Shown one piece after another: positions 1-5,980 of a stretch of 10,069 nt of DNA (position 1 is the first letter of the stretch; every line of letters begins with the position of its first letter). Both the position numbers and the translations under genes were made by a program. Source of the DNA: Methanoregula sp. UBA276 (GTDB taxonomy: Archaea; Halobacteriota; Methanomicrobia; Methanomicrobiales; Methanospirillaceae). The stretch is taken from NCBI GenBank assembly GCA_002508495.1, contig DANA01000110.1, positions 1 to 10,069 on the forward strand, in the 5' to 3' direction. The notes below the pieces were generated by a model. It searched no databases. It saw only the letters and a program-made list of their open reading frames with translations, and was not told the DNA's origin.

Positions 1-513
1 ACCGCATATATAGGGGGCCTCTCGTACGGGGGATCGCACGGGCTCATGTCCACGCAGTCAACATATCCCCCATTCCTCTGGGTGCATGTAAAGAACATTG
101 CAGACGGGGCAGTCATCCAGACAACGGATTTTTCCAAAGAGTCGCTCCTCCATGCGGACCCCGATTTCATCTTCATCGATGCCGGGACACTGGGCGTGAC
201 GGATGAGATCGGCGGGTTTGAGGATATCACGAGCCCGGTATTTGCTGACATGAGAGCGGTGAAGAAAGGGGATGTGTACGCTACCCTCCCCTACAACTAC
301 CGCAGCTCGAACCTTGACACAATTCTCGCGGACTCATATTTCGTGGGCAAGACCGTGTATCCCCAAAGGTTTGCTGACATCGATCCGAAAGCAAAGGCTG
401 ACGAGATCTATACGATGTTCGTCGGGGTGCCGGTGTTTGATATGATAAACGCCAACTGCAACAACCACGGGTTTGAAAGGCTCGACCTTTCCGGAGCGCG
501 ATACCGTGGATGA
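1..513 (+). CDS. ABC transporter substrate-binding protein, metal-chelate (FepB/BtuF) type, 3' partial fragment
   Basis: The frame is open from the first base of the window, so the N-terminus lies outside and the ATG at 46 is an internal Met. The visible 170 residues match the C-terminal lobe of periplasmic binding proteins for iron-siderophore or cobalamin (COG0614). They include a GGxSYGGSHG stretch just after the left edge, a PPFLWV segment, HADPDFIFIDAG, and AVKKGDVYATLPYN before a C-terminal helical part. Known members bind a chelated metal outside the membrane and deliver it to a FecCD-type permease and ATPase. No partner gene is visible here; it would have to lie upstream. The TGA stop at 511-513 is followed by a small CATC-TTCG-GATG hairpin (522-533), which has no T-run and is only a weak terminator candidate. 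The substrate cannot be decided from this fragment. Confidence 0.85.
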   Translation, partial: TAYIGGLSYGGSHGLMSTQSTYPPFLWVHVKNIADGAVIQTTDFSKESLLHADPDFIFIDAGTLGVTDEIGGFEDITSPVFADMRAVKKGDVYATLPYNYRSSNLDTILADSYFVGKTVYPQRFADIDPKAKADEIYTMFVGVPVFDMINANCNNHGFERLDLSGARYRG

Positions 514-597
514 CCGGAAAACATCTTCGGATGCATGGCACCATGGACAGGGAGCAGGGCGACTGACCGAATCCTGCGGGGGTCCGTTGGCTCATGG

Positions 598-613
598 GAA
601 AAAAGAATATACC
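598..613 (+). promoter_or_regulatory. Archaeal BRE/TATA promoter of the ABC exporter
   Basis: GAAAAAAGAATATACC combines a purine-rich BRE-like part with an AATATA box at 606-611. An expected transcription start about 22-27 bases downstream of the box centre falls at roughly 630-636. That leaves a very short leader before the ATG at 643, and supports the downstream start over the ATG at 535. A 13/16 identical element occurs at 5625-5640. Confidence 0.5.
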
Positions 614-642
614 GTGTGCACAGCTGCATCCGGAGCCTGCAT

Positions 643-2499
643 ATGACAACGCAGACCATTGCAGAACCCACGGTTACCGGCATGAAGGCCATGGTGTCGG
701 ATTGGGTGAACAGCGCAATTTCTGGTACCAAACGGATCCTGCTGCTCTTCGATTACTACAGCCAGGGTTACCGGGGCTATCTTGTCACCCTCCTTCTTCT
801 CAGTGTGATTTCCGGGATACTGGAGACATTCCAGATCGTGCTCCTGTACCCCATCATGAACGCCACCATCGATTTCCAGGGCCCGGAGATTGCCATCTTT
901 GAACCATTCTATAATTATGTGAGGAGTTGTTCCAGCATGCCGGACATCGTGCTCTTCTCCCTCCTGTTCATCCTGCTGGTCTTTCTGACCTTTGCCATAT
1001 CGCTCGTATACCGGTATCTTTCGCTGTATCTTACAAAAAGTGTAATTACCCGGACCAAACGGGTGATCTTCGAGAAACTGGTGAGGAATGATTACCAGTA
1101 CTATGTTGAGAACAAGCGCGGGGACATCCTGTACAATGTCGTGACGGCCCCGGCCGAGGTCCGGCACTTCCTGGAGATATCGATGTCGATGTTTTCCGAG
1201 AGTATCATTATCGTGACCATCATTGTAACCCTTTGTTTTGTGTCCACTACGGCCGTTGCGATCCTTGTTGGCGGGGGCCTCCTCTTCATCCTGGTTGTCA
1301 GGTACATAGGAAAGAAATTCTCGTTCCGGCTCGGTCGGCTCCATATGAAATCCATGCGTTCCGAGAACGAGGTGCTGAGCGGCTATGTTGCAGGGCTGCG
1401 GCAGATACGGTCGGTGTGCGGTGACGGGTACTGGAAGGACAAGTACAATGTTGCGCTTGACGAATACTGGGAAAAATACATCCGTCTCAGCTTCTTCCGG
1501 CAGCTGCCCGGTGCAATCCTCCAGTTCCTCTTCTTTGTCGCAATAGCTGTCCTTGTCATCTCCCTGTATTACCTGTACCAGGAACAGTTCCTTTTCATCA
1601 TCCCCCTGATGGGCACGTTCGTCTTCTCGGCACTCAAGGTCATCCCCCGCCTCTCGGGCCTGAGTCACCAGTACATGGGCCTCATGGACCTCTGGCCCAA
1701 CCTGGATACCATTTACCAGTTCCTGAACGACTCCCGGTATCACACGATCACGAACGGCAACCGGAATTTCCGAAAACTCACGTCCGATATCACCTTTGAG
1801 AAGGTCAGGTTCTCCTATTTTCCCCGGCAAAAACTGATCGAAGGATTCAACCTTAAAATCGGGCAGAAGAAGGTGACGGCCCTTGTCGGACATTCCGGGT
1901 CGGGCAAATCCACGGTCGTCTCGCTGCTCCTGCGGTATTACGATGTAATGGACGGCCGGATCATGATCAACGGGCATGACCTGCGGGAATATGACAAAGA
2001 CACGTTCCTGCGAAAAGTCGGGTACGTAAGCCAGGACACCTTCATCTTCAACACGACAATCCGGGAGAACATCACCTTTGGCGGGGATTATTCCGATGAA
2101 GAGATGATCGACGCGGCAAAGAAAGCGAACATCCACGCGTTCGTGGCGGGCCTCCCCAGGGGGTACGACAGCATCGTGGGCGACCAGGGCATCAAGCTCT
2201 CAGGTGGCGAGAAGCAGCGGGTCGCCATTGCCCGGGCCCTTGTACGGAAACCGGAATTCCTCGTGCTTGACGAAGCAACGAGCAACCTTGACAACGAGTC
2301 CGAAGCCATCGTACAGGACTCCATCAACCGCATATCGAAGAACATCACCACGTTCATCATCGCCCACCGGCTCTCGACAATCCGGAAGGCGGACAGGATC
2401 TATGTGATGAGCAAGGGCGGGATCGTGGAGAGCGGCAACCATGACGAGCTGATGGAGAAGAAGGGGATGTATTACGAGCTGTACGAATCGGATGGATGA
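643..2499 (+). CDS. ABC exporter, fused membrane and ATP-binding domains (MsbA/MdlB type)
   Basis: This 618-residue protein is a half-transporter that should work as a dimer, exporting or flipping a substrate across the membrane with ATP. Hydrophobic segments lie at about residues 46-70, 101-125, 185-222, 292-311 and 316-335, in keeping with the six-helix ABC exporter fold. The nucleotide-binding domain (about 383-616) is complete: Walker A GHSGSGKST at 416-424, Q-loop Gln464, signature LSGGEKQR at 519-526, Walker B with Asp543-Glu544, and the switch His575. Nothing catalytic is missing. I chose the ATG at 643 because GGAG at 632-635 sits 7 bases before it and a TATA element lies at 598-613. 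The frame is open back to an ATG at 535, but those 36 residues look like read-through non-coding sequence. The substrate is unknown; lipid, peptide or drug are all possible, and the neighbours give no hint. Confidence 0.92.
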   Translation: MTTQTIAEPTVTGMKAMVSDWVNSAISGTKRILLLFDYYSQGYRGYLVTLLLLSVISGILETFQIVLLYPIMNATIDFQGPEIAIFEPFYNYVRSCSSMPDIVLFSLLFILLVFLTFAISLVYRYLSLYLTKSVITRTKRVIFEKLVRNDYQYYVENKRGDILYNVVTAPAEVRHFLEISMSMFSESIIIVTIIVTLCFVSTTAVAILVGGGLLFILVVRYIGKKFSFRLGRLHMKSMRSENEVLSGYVAGLRQIRSVCGDGYWKDKYNVALDEYWEKYIRLSFFRQLPGAILQFLFFVAIAVLVISLYYLYQEQFLFIIPLMGTFVFSALKVIPRLSGLSHQYMGLMDLWPNLDTIYQFLNDSRYHTITNGNRNFRKLTSDITFEKVRFSYFPRQKLIEGFNLKIGQKKVTALVGHSGSGKSTVVSLLLRYYDVMDGRIMINGHDLREYDKDTFLRKVGYVSQDTFIFNTTIRENITFGGDYSDEEMIDAAKKANIHAFVAGLPRGYDSIVGDQGIKLSGGEKQRVAIARALVRKPEFLVLDEATSNLDNESEAIVQDSINRISKNITTFIIAHRLSTIRKADRIYVMSKGGIVESGNHDELMEKKGMYYELYESDG

Positions 2500-2505
2500 G
2501 AGGAA

Positions 2506-2568
2506 CATGGGTAATCCCATGAAAAAGAAAGCCGGGTTTTTCCGTTGTCATCCCGTAAAAACTCCGGG
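2506..2568 (+). terminator. Tandem stem-loops with T-run after the exporter
   Basis: Seven bases after the exporter stop is a perfect 6-bp hairpin, CATGGG-TAAT-CCCATG (2506-2521). A second stem pairs CCGGGTTTTT (2532-2541) with AAAAAC-T-CCGG (2557-2567), with one bulged T and a 15-base loop. The T-run at 2537-2541 can act as an archaeal oligo-T termination signal. This probably separates the exporter from the next gene. Confidence 0.5.
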
Positions 2569-2593
2569 TGCAAATCGCTACACTTATCTGAAG

Positions 2594-2640
2594 CAAATTA
2601 AAAAAAAGTACACTTGGTGTTACAAAAACTATAAAAATTT
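2594..2640 (+). promoter_or_regulatory. Promoter region of the CooC-like gene, two TATA candidates
   Basis: Two A/T-rich boxes are possible: a run from 2598 to 2607 within AAATTAAAAAAAAG, and ACTATAAAAATTT at 2628-2640. The first would place the transcription start near 2626 and keep the Shine-Dalgarno in the leader. The second would place it near 2657-2660, cutting into the Shine-Dalgarno. The first is therefore favoured. The inverted repeat 2614-2648 lies across the start region. Confidence 0.4.
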
Positions 2641-2648
2641 CACACCAA
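2614..2648. repeat. Inverted repeat TTGGTGT-N21-ACACCAA, candidate operator
   Basis: The two 7-base arms at 2614-2620 and 2642-2648 are perfect reverse complements, with centres 28 bases apart. They frame the A/T-rich box before the CooC-like gene. This is the layout expected for a dimeric repressor that blocks promoter access, but no regulator is encoded nearby and the repeat could be chance. Confidence 0.35.
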
Positions 2649-2666
2649 ACGAAGGAGTTACACTCA

Positions 2667-3425
2667 ATGAAACTGGTAGTCTGCGGAAAAGGCGGGTGCG
2701 GAAAGAGCACGATCGTTGCGCTGCTCGCACAACAGTATGCACAATCAGGAAAACGGGTACTGGTTGTTGACACGGATGAATCGAACGCTGGGCTCCACCG
2801 GCTCCTCGGAACGGAAGCCCCAAAGGACCTGATGGATTTTGTTGGCGGGAAGAAAAATATGATGGCAGCATTCCGGGAGGTGCGGGAGAACAACACGCCA
2901 TCACCCATTGAAAACGCAAAAACCATCGACAGCATCCCCGCTGAGTTCATCTCAGGAAATGACGGTATCCGGCTGGTGGCAATCGGCAAGATTCACCAGG
3001 CAGGAGAGGGATGTGCATGCCCTATGGGTGCTCTTGCCAAGCAGTTCCTTGCCGGGCTTGAGCTTTCGGCAAACGACATGGTCATCATCGATACGGAAGC
3101 GGGTATCGAGCATTTCGGCCGGGGCATCGACAAGGTCTGCAACGCGATTCTCATGGTCATCGACCCGTCGTATGAATCCCTTAACCTGGCGAAGATGGTT
3201 GCCGATATGGCAGCAACCATCGGCGTCCCGCTCTATTATGTGCTGAACAAGACGGATTCAATGACGGGACAAACGCTGCGGAATACCATCCAGGATAAAA
3301 GCCGAATCATCGGGGAATTCTCGCAGGACTCCACCATCCTTGCAGCCGGGCTCGAAGGGCGACAGATGCCCGCGGATTACCCGGCAGTCACCGAAGTAAT
3401 GAAAACGCTCTCGATGCTGGGATAG
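2667..3425 (+). CDS. CooC-like P-loop ATPase, probable CO dehydrogenase nickel-insertion protein
   Basis: This 252-residue cytoplasmic protein belongs to the SIMIBI/MinD-type ATPases. It starts with the deviant Walker A GKGGCGKST (7-15), with signature Lys8 and Lys13. VLVVDTD follows at 31-37, a Walker B-like VIIDTEAG around Asp142, and NKTD at 194-197 for base recognition. A Cys-x-Cys pair (Cys116, Cys118) within GEGCACPMG corresponds to the metal-binding CxC motif of CooC proteins, which dimerise with ATP and load nickel into the CO dehydrogenase C-cluster. That is family knowledge; no CODH gene lies in this window, so the target protein is inferred. GGAG at 2654-2657, 9 bases before the ATG, fixes the start. 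Length fits the family. A MinD/NifH-like ATPase with another client is the main alternative. Confidence 0.78.
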   Translation: MKLVVCGKGGCGKSTIVALLAQQYAQSGKRVLVVDTDESNAGLHRLLGTEAPKDLMDFVGGKKNMMAAFREVRENNTPSPIENAKTIDSIPAEFISGNDGIRLVAIGKIHQAGEGCACPMGALAKQFLAGLELSANDMVIIDTEAGIEHFGRGIDKVCNAILMVIDPSYESLNLAKMVADMAATIGVPLYYVLNKTDSMTGQTLRNTIQDKSRIIGEFSQDSTILAAGLEGRQMPADYPAVTEVMKTLSMLG

Positions 3426-3446
3426 AATCTTCCTGATGATGGGTAT

Positions 3447-3485
3447 GATAACGAGAGTGAAGATATAACCCCTCTTCGCGTTATC
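3447..3485 (+). terminator. Stem-loop downstream of the CooC-like gene
   Basis: GATAACG (3447-3453) and CGTTATC (3479-3485) are perfect complements. The stem can extend inward by AGAG/CTCT with a 3-base bulge. It lies 21 bases after the stop. There is no immediate T-run, but six Ts follow at 3537-3542. It may end or protect the transcript. Confidence 0.4.
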
Positions 3486-3626
3486 GGAGCACCGGATCAC
3501 ATATCGATAACAACATAACTTGACGGCATCAGATAATTTTTTGCTGCCGAAAAAATCCCCATGATATGATGGATCTTCTGCCCCCAGACCCGATCTACAG
3601 AGTAAATAATCGTACCAGGATAATTT

Positions 3627-3653
3627 TGGCAGAGCTGGATAGAGGTTCTGCCA
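3627..3653. repeat. Inverted repeat TGGCAGA-N13-TCTGCCA before the DrrAB-like operon
   Basis: Perfect 7-base arms lie at 3627-3633 and 3647-3653, directly upstream of the presumed TATA element at about 3660-3674. The position and 20-base arm spacing suit an activator or repressor site. No adjacent regulator gene is seen, so this is only a candidate. Confidence 0.35.
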
Positions 3654-3659
3654 CTCATT

Positions 3660-3674
3660 GCATATTTCATAAAA
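3660..3674 (+). promoter_or_regulatory. TATA-like element of the DrrAB-like operon
   Basis: GCATATTTCATAAAA lies about 26-40 bases before the ATG at 3700. This predicts a transcription start about 3690-3697 and a very short or absent leader. No clear Shine-Dalgarno precedes the ATG, which fits near-leaderless expression. Confidence 0.4.
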
Positions 3675-3699
3675 CCAAACCGTGAGAGAAAATCGATCT

Positions 3700-4692
3700 A
3701 TGAATGCAATCGTTGTCAATGAACTAACAAAAAAATTCGGCGATCTCATTGCTGTCGACAATGTCTCGTTCTCGGTGAAGGAAGGCGAGCTCTTCGGGTT
3801 GCTCGGGCCAAACGGTGCCGGCAAGACCACCATCATCAACATGCTCACCACCCTGCTCGTCCCGACATCAGGAAGCGCCCTCATCGCAGGCTTTGATATC
3901 AGAAACGATCCCGACAACGTGCGCAGCAATATTGGCATCATCTTCCAGGACCCCTCGCTCGATATCGGCCTGACCGGCAGGGAGAACCTCGAGTTCCATG
4001 CAATGATGTATAACATCGGGGCTGAAGAGCGCAGGACGCGGATTGCTGAAGTCCTCTCTGTGGTGCACCTTGAGAATAAGGCTGATACGCTTGTCGAGTA
4101 CTATTCCGGGGGAATGAAACGCCGGCTCGAGATTGCCCGCGGGCTCATCCACTACCCGCGCGTCCTCTTCCTTGACGAGCCAACGCTCGGCCTCGATGCC
4201 CAGACCCGGCGGAGCATCTGGGACTACATCAGGAACCTCAACCGGGAATATAAGACAACCGTCATCCTGACCACGCATTATATGGAGGAGGCAGATTACC
4301 TCTGCGAACGCATCGCCATCATCGACAACGGGAAGATCATCGCCCTTGATACGCCACAGAGACTCAAAGACGAATACAAGAGTGACAGCGTCTCGCTTAC
4401 CATCGAAGGCCCATCTGATCCCCTCCTTTCCGGGCTCAAAGGAAAGGAATGGGTGCGGGAGATTGCAGCCGACAACGGAAATGTCCTCCTCAAGGTCATC
4501 AATGGCGAAGACAACATCCCCCACCTCTTCCAAATCGCCCACGCAACCGGGGTTGTCATCAGTTCCGTGAGCCTGCACAAGCCCAGCCTTGAAGACGTAT
4601 TCATCCATCTTACCGGAGCATCCATACGGGAGGAGGACGGGAGCAAGCGTGCGGGAATGCGGGAGAAGCACCGCCGGAGGATGATGCGATGA
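3700..4692 (+). CDS. ABC transporter ATP-binding protein, DrrA type
   Basis: This 330-residue protein is the ATPase of a two-gene ABC-2 exporter. It has Walker A GPNGAGKTT (36-44), Q-loop Gln83, signature SGGMKRR (136-142), Walker B VLFLDE (155-160) and switch His193 in TTHYMEEAD. After about residue 225 a C-terminal domain of roughly 100 residues follows, as in daunorubicin-resistance DrrA proteins. I chose ATG 3700, which gives the usual short N-terminus MNAIVVNELTKKFG. An in-frame GTG at 3682 would add six residues and itself resembles part of a Shine-Dalgarno. The stop overlaps the permease start (ATGA, 4689-4692), so the two are surely co-translated. In this family the exported molecule is often a drug, peptide or lipid; here it is unknown. 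Confidence 0.92.
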   Translation: MNAIVVNELTKKFGDLIAVDNVSFSVKEGELFGLLGPNGAGKTTIINMLTTLLVPTSGSALIAGFDIRNDPDNVRSNIGIIFQDPSLDIGLTGRENLEFHAMMYNIGAEERRTRIAEVLSVVHLENKADTLVEYYSGGMKRRLEIARGLIHYPRVLFLDEPTLGLDAQTRRSIWDYIRNLNREYKTTVILTTHYMEEADYLCERIAIIDNGKIIALDTPQRLKDEYKSDSVSLTIEGPSDPLLSGLKGKEWVREIAADNGNVLLKVINGEDNIPHLFQIAHATGVVISSVSLHKPSLEDVFIHLTGASIREEDGSKRAGMREKHRRRMMR

Positions 4693-5453
4693 TCCAGTTC
4701 ACTGCTATCTATGTCCTCTGGTTGCGGGAGATGATCAAGTACGTCCGGGCAAAGTCGCGGATCGTCGGGGCTGTGGCAATGCCGATCTTCATGCTCGTAT
4801 TCCTCGGCCTCGGGTTCCGGCAGGTAGAAGTTCCTGGAATACCCGGTGAGATCGGGTATATCCAGTACCTGGTCCCGGGGATCCTTGGCATGACCATCCT
4901 CTTCTCATCGGCATATACGGGAATGGGAGTCATCATGGACCGGCAGTACGGGTTCTTAAAAGAGGTCTTGGTGACTCCGGCAAGCCGGGTCTCAATCGTC
5001 ATCGGCATGATGGCCGGCGGGGCAACGATCTCCTTAATCCAGGCAACGATGATGATGGTGCTGTCGGTCCTGATCGGGTTCCGGCTCCCTTCCCTGCCAC
5101 AGATTGCCATAGCGATCGTCATCATGCTTCTGATATCGGTCATCTTCATTAATATCGGCCTGACCCTCTCATCGGTACTCAAGGATTTCCACGGGTTCAA
5201 CATGATCATCAACTTCATCGTCTTCCCGCTCTTTTTACTCTCCGGTGCCCTCTTCCCGGTTGCAAACCTTCCCGGGGTTATCCGGGTATTCTCGTATATC
5301 GATCCCCTCACCTACGGCGTGGATGCGCTCCGGGGCATCATGATTGGGTATTCCGAGTTCTCCCTTGCCATGGACATAGCGATCCTTGCCGCACTCGGCG
5401 CGGTTACCGTATTCATGAGCGGTTACTTCTTCCAGAAAGGAGAAGCGCTCTGA
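4689..5453 (+). CDS. ABC-2 type transporter permease, DrrB type
   Basis: This 254-residue membrane protein has six hydrophobic segments at about residues 25-43, 60-83, 103-131, 138-163, 171-191 and 226-248. A short N-terminal amphipathic stretch comes first. Two ABC-2 permease hallmarks are visible. One is the FLKEVLVTPASR loop (89-100), which in the family contacts the ATPase. The other is the segment LLSGALFPVANLPG followed by IDPLTYGVDALRG (183-216). It overlaps the ATPase gene by four bases and has the typical family length, so the pair probably forms a complete exporter with two copies of each subunit. The substrate is not evident. Confidence 0.92.
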   Translation: MIQFTAIYVLWLREMIKYVRAKSRIVGAVAMPIFMLVFLGLGFRQVEVPGIPGEIGYIQYLVPGILGMTILFSSAYTGMGVIMDRQYGFLKEVLVTPASRVSIVIGMMAGGATISLIQATMMMVLSVLIGFRLPSLPQIAIAIVIMLLISVIFINIGLTLSSVLKDFHGFNMIINFIVFPLFLLSGALFPVANLPGVIRVFSYIDPLTYGVDALRGIMIGYSEFSLAMDIAILAALGAVTVFMSGYFFQKGEAL

Positions 5454-5599
5454 TTGATACCTTTTCTCTGATGAGTCCGGGCGGGGAGCGGTGGCCATCC
5501 CGGTTGCAGAGAGTATGGACCGTATCATGGCGGGGGATGCAGTCGCACATTTTTCGTCGTATTACAACCGCAGGATCTTATTATTTTAGAGAAGCCAAC

Positions 5600-5613
5600 A
5601 TTTTTTAAAAAAT
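5600..5613 (+). terminator. A/T palindrome with six-T run, possible terminator of the DrrAB-like operon
   Basis: ATTTTTTAAAAAAT is a perfect 14-bp palindrome about 150 bases after the permease stop. The six Ts at 5601-5606 can serve as an archaeal oligo-T terminator. It could equally be an upstream promoter element for the transcript proposed near 5660. Confidence 0.35.
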
Positions 5614-5624
5614 CATACGAAAAT

Positions 5625-5640
5625 GAAAAAGTATTATACC
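5625..5640 (+). promoter_or_regulatory. Promoter-like BRE/TATA element
   Basis: GAAAAAGTATTATACC matches the exporter promoter element at 598-613 in 13 of 16 positions. The TATTATA box is centred near 5635, so transcription would begin at about 5657-5662. That coincides with an ATG at 5659 and the first stem-loop at 5660. Confidence 0.4.
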
Positions 5641-5658
5641 ATTGCAACTAACACAAAG

Positions 5659-5802
5659 ATGGTGATGTATGGGGAAAAGTCATCACCAGAACAGAAGCCT
5701 CATCATGAATCCTCTATAAACGCATGTCCACTAAGAGCAAGCACCAATTCCTTTCCATATTCCCTCTTATCGTTGGTGCTGGTTTAAAAATTTCAAATTT
5801 TC
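5659..5802 (+). ncRNA. Candidate structured small RNA with two stem-loops (or leaderless 42-residue ORF)
   Basis: Downstream of the promoter-like element, TGGTGATG (5660-5667) pairs perfectly with CATCACCA (5681-5688) over a 13-base loop. AGCACCAA (5740-5747) pairs perfectly with TTGGTGCT (5773-5780) over a 25-base loop. A U/A-rich tail with a palindrome (5787-5801) follows and may end the RNA. The alternative is a leaderless protein of 42 codons from ATG 5659 to TAA 5787. It has no recognisable domain, and its composition is unremarkable. Both readings are inferences from sequence layout alone. Confidence 0.3.
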
Positions 5803-5818
5803 GTAACTATTCACACAA

Positions 5819-5835
5819 TTTAAAAAATATTTAAT
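5819..5835 (+). promoter_or_regulatory. Strong A/T-rich TATA element upstream of the small basic protein
   Basis: TTTAAAAAATATTTAAT is the best TATA-like run in this interval. It predicts a transcription start around 5850-5860, giving the basic-protein mRNA a leader of about 125 bases. That leader contains the 12-bp palindrome at 5886-5897. A closer TTTAAAATAT at 5956-5965 is too near the ATG to drive it. Confidence 0.4.
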
Positions 5836-5885
5836 ACTCCTGCTTCCTTACATGTAATTGGGGCGACAGGGCACTTGTCCAATGT

Positions 5886-5897
5886 CCCATGCATGGG
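5886..5897. repeat. Perfect 12-bp palindrome CCCATGCATGGG
   Basis: The palindrome sits in the presumed leader of the small basic protein. Nearby are the smaller pairings GACA/TGTC (5865-5879) and GCAT/ATGC (5913-5922). It could be a dimeric protein site or part of a folded leader; nothing further supports either. Confidence 0.35.
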
Positions 5898-5980
5898 GCG
5901 TTCTGGAAAGGCAGCATTGATGCCCTCGTCATTACCCCCGGTGAAAACCGCGATGTTTAAAATATGGAGTTGAGCACCAG

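Larger units (their letters stand above)
5454..5980. other. Gene-poor interval with structured elements
   Basis: No confident protein gene is visible in these 527 bases. A 32-codon frame (GTG 5491 to TAG 5589) reads protein-like but has GGAG only 2 bases before it. From 5590 the composition becomes very A/T-rich, with a 14-bp palindrome ATTTTTTAAAAAAT at 5600-5613. Then come a promoter-like element (5625-5640), two perfect 8-bp stem-loops (5660-5688 and 5740-5780), a T/A palindrome (5787-5801), a second TATA element (5819-5835) and a 12-bp palindrome (5886-5897). The stretch 5820-5975 is open in frames on both strands. It looks like a regulatory or RNA-coding interval. Confidence 0.6.

Noticed and set aside
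535..642. Extra 36 N-terminal residues for the ABC exporter from ATG 535
   Set aside because: The TATA element at 598-613 lies inside this stretch, and the ATG at 643 has a well-placed GGAG.
592..2136. Long minus-strand open frame (about 514 codons) opposite the ABC exporter
   Set aside because: It mirrors the exporter gene, has the acidic/low-complexity look of antisense read-through, and shows no domain; the plus strand has a complete set of ABC motifs.
3868..4671. Minus-strand open frame opposite the DrrA-like gene
   Set aside because: It is an antisense shadow of GC-rich coding sequence with no promoter or recognisable motif.
5640..5700. C/D-box sRNA (GTGATGT resembles a C box)
   Set aside because: No D box CTGA and no proper C'/D' arrangement is found at suitable distance.
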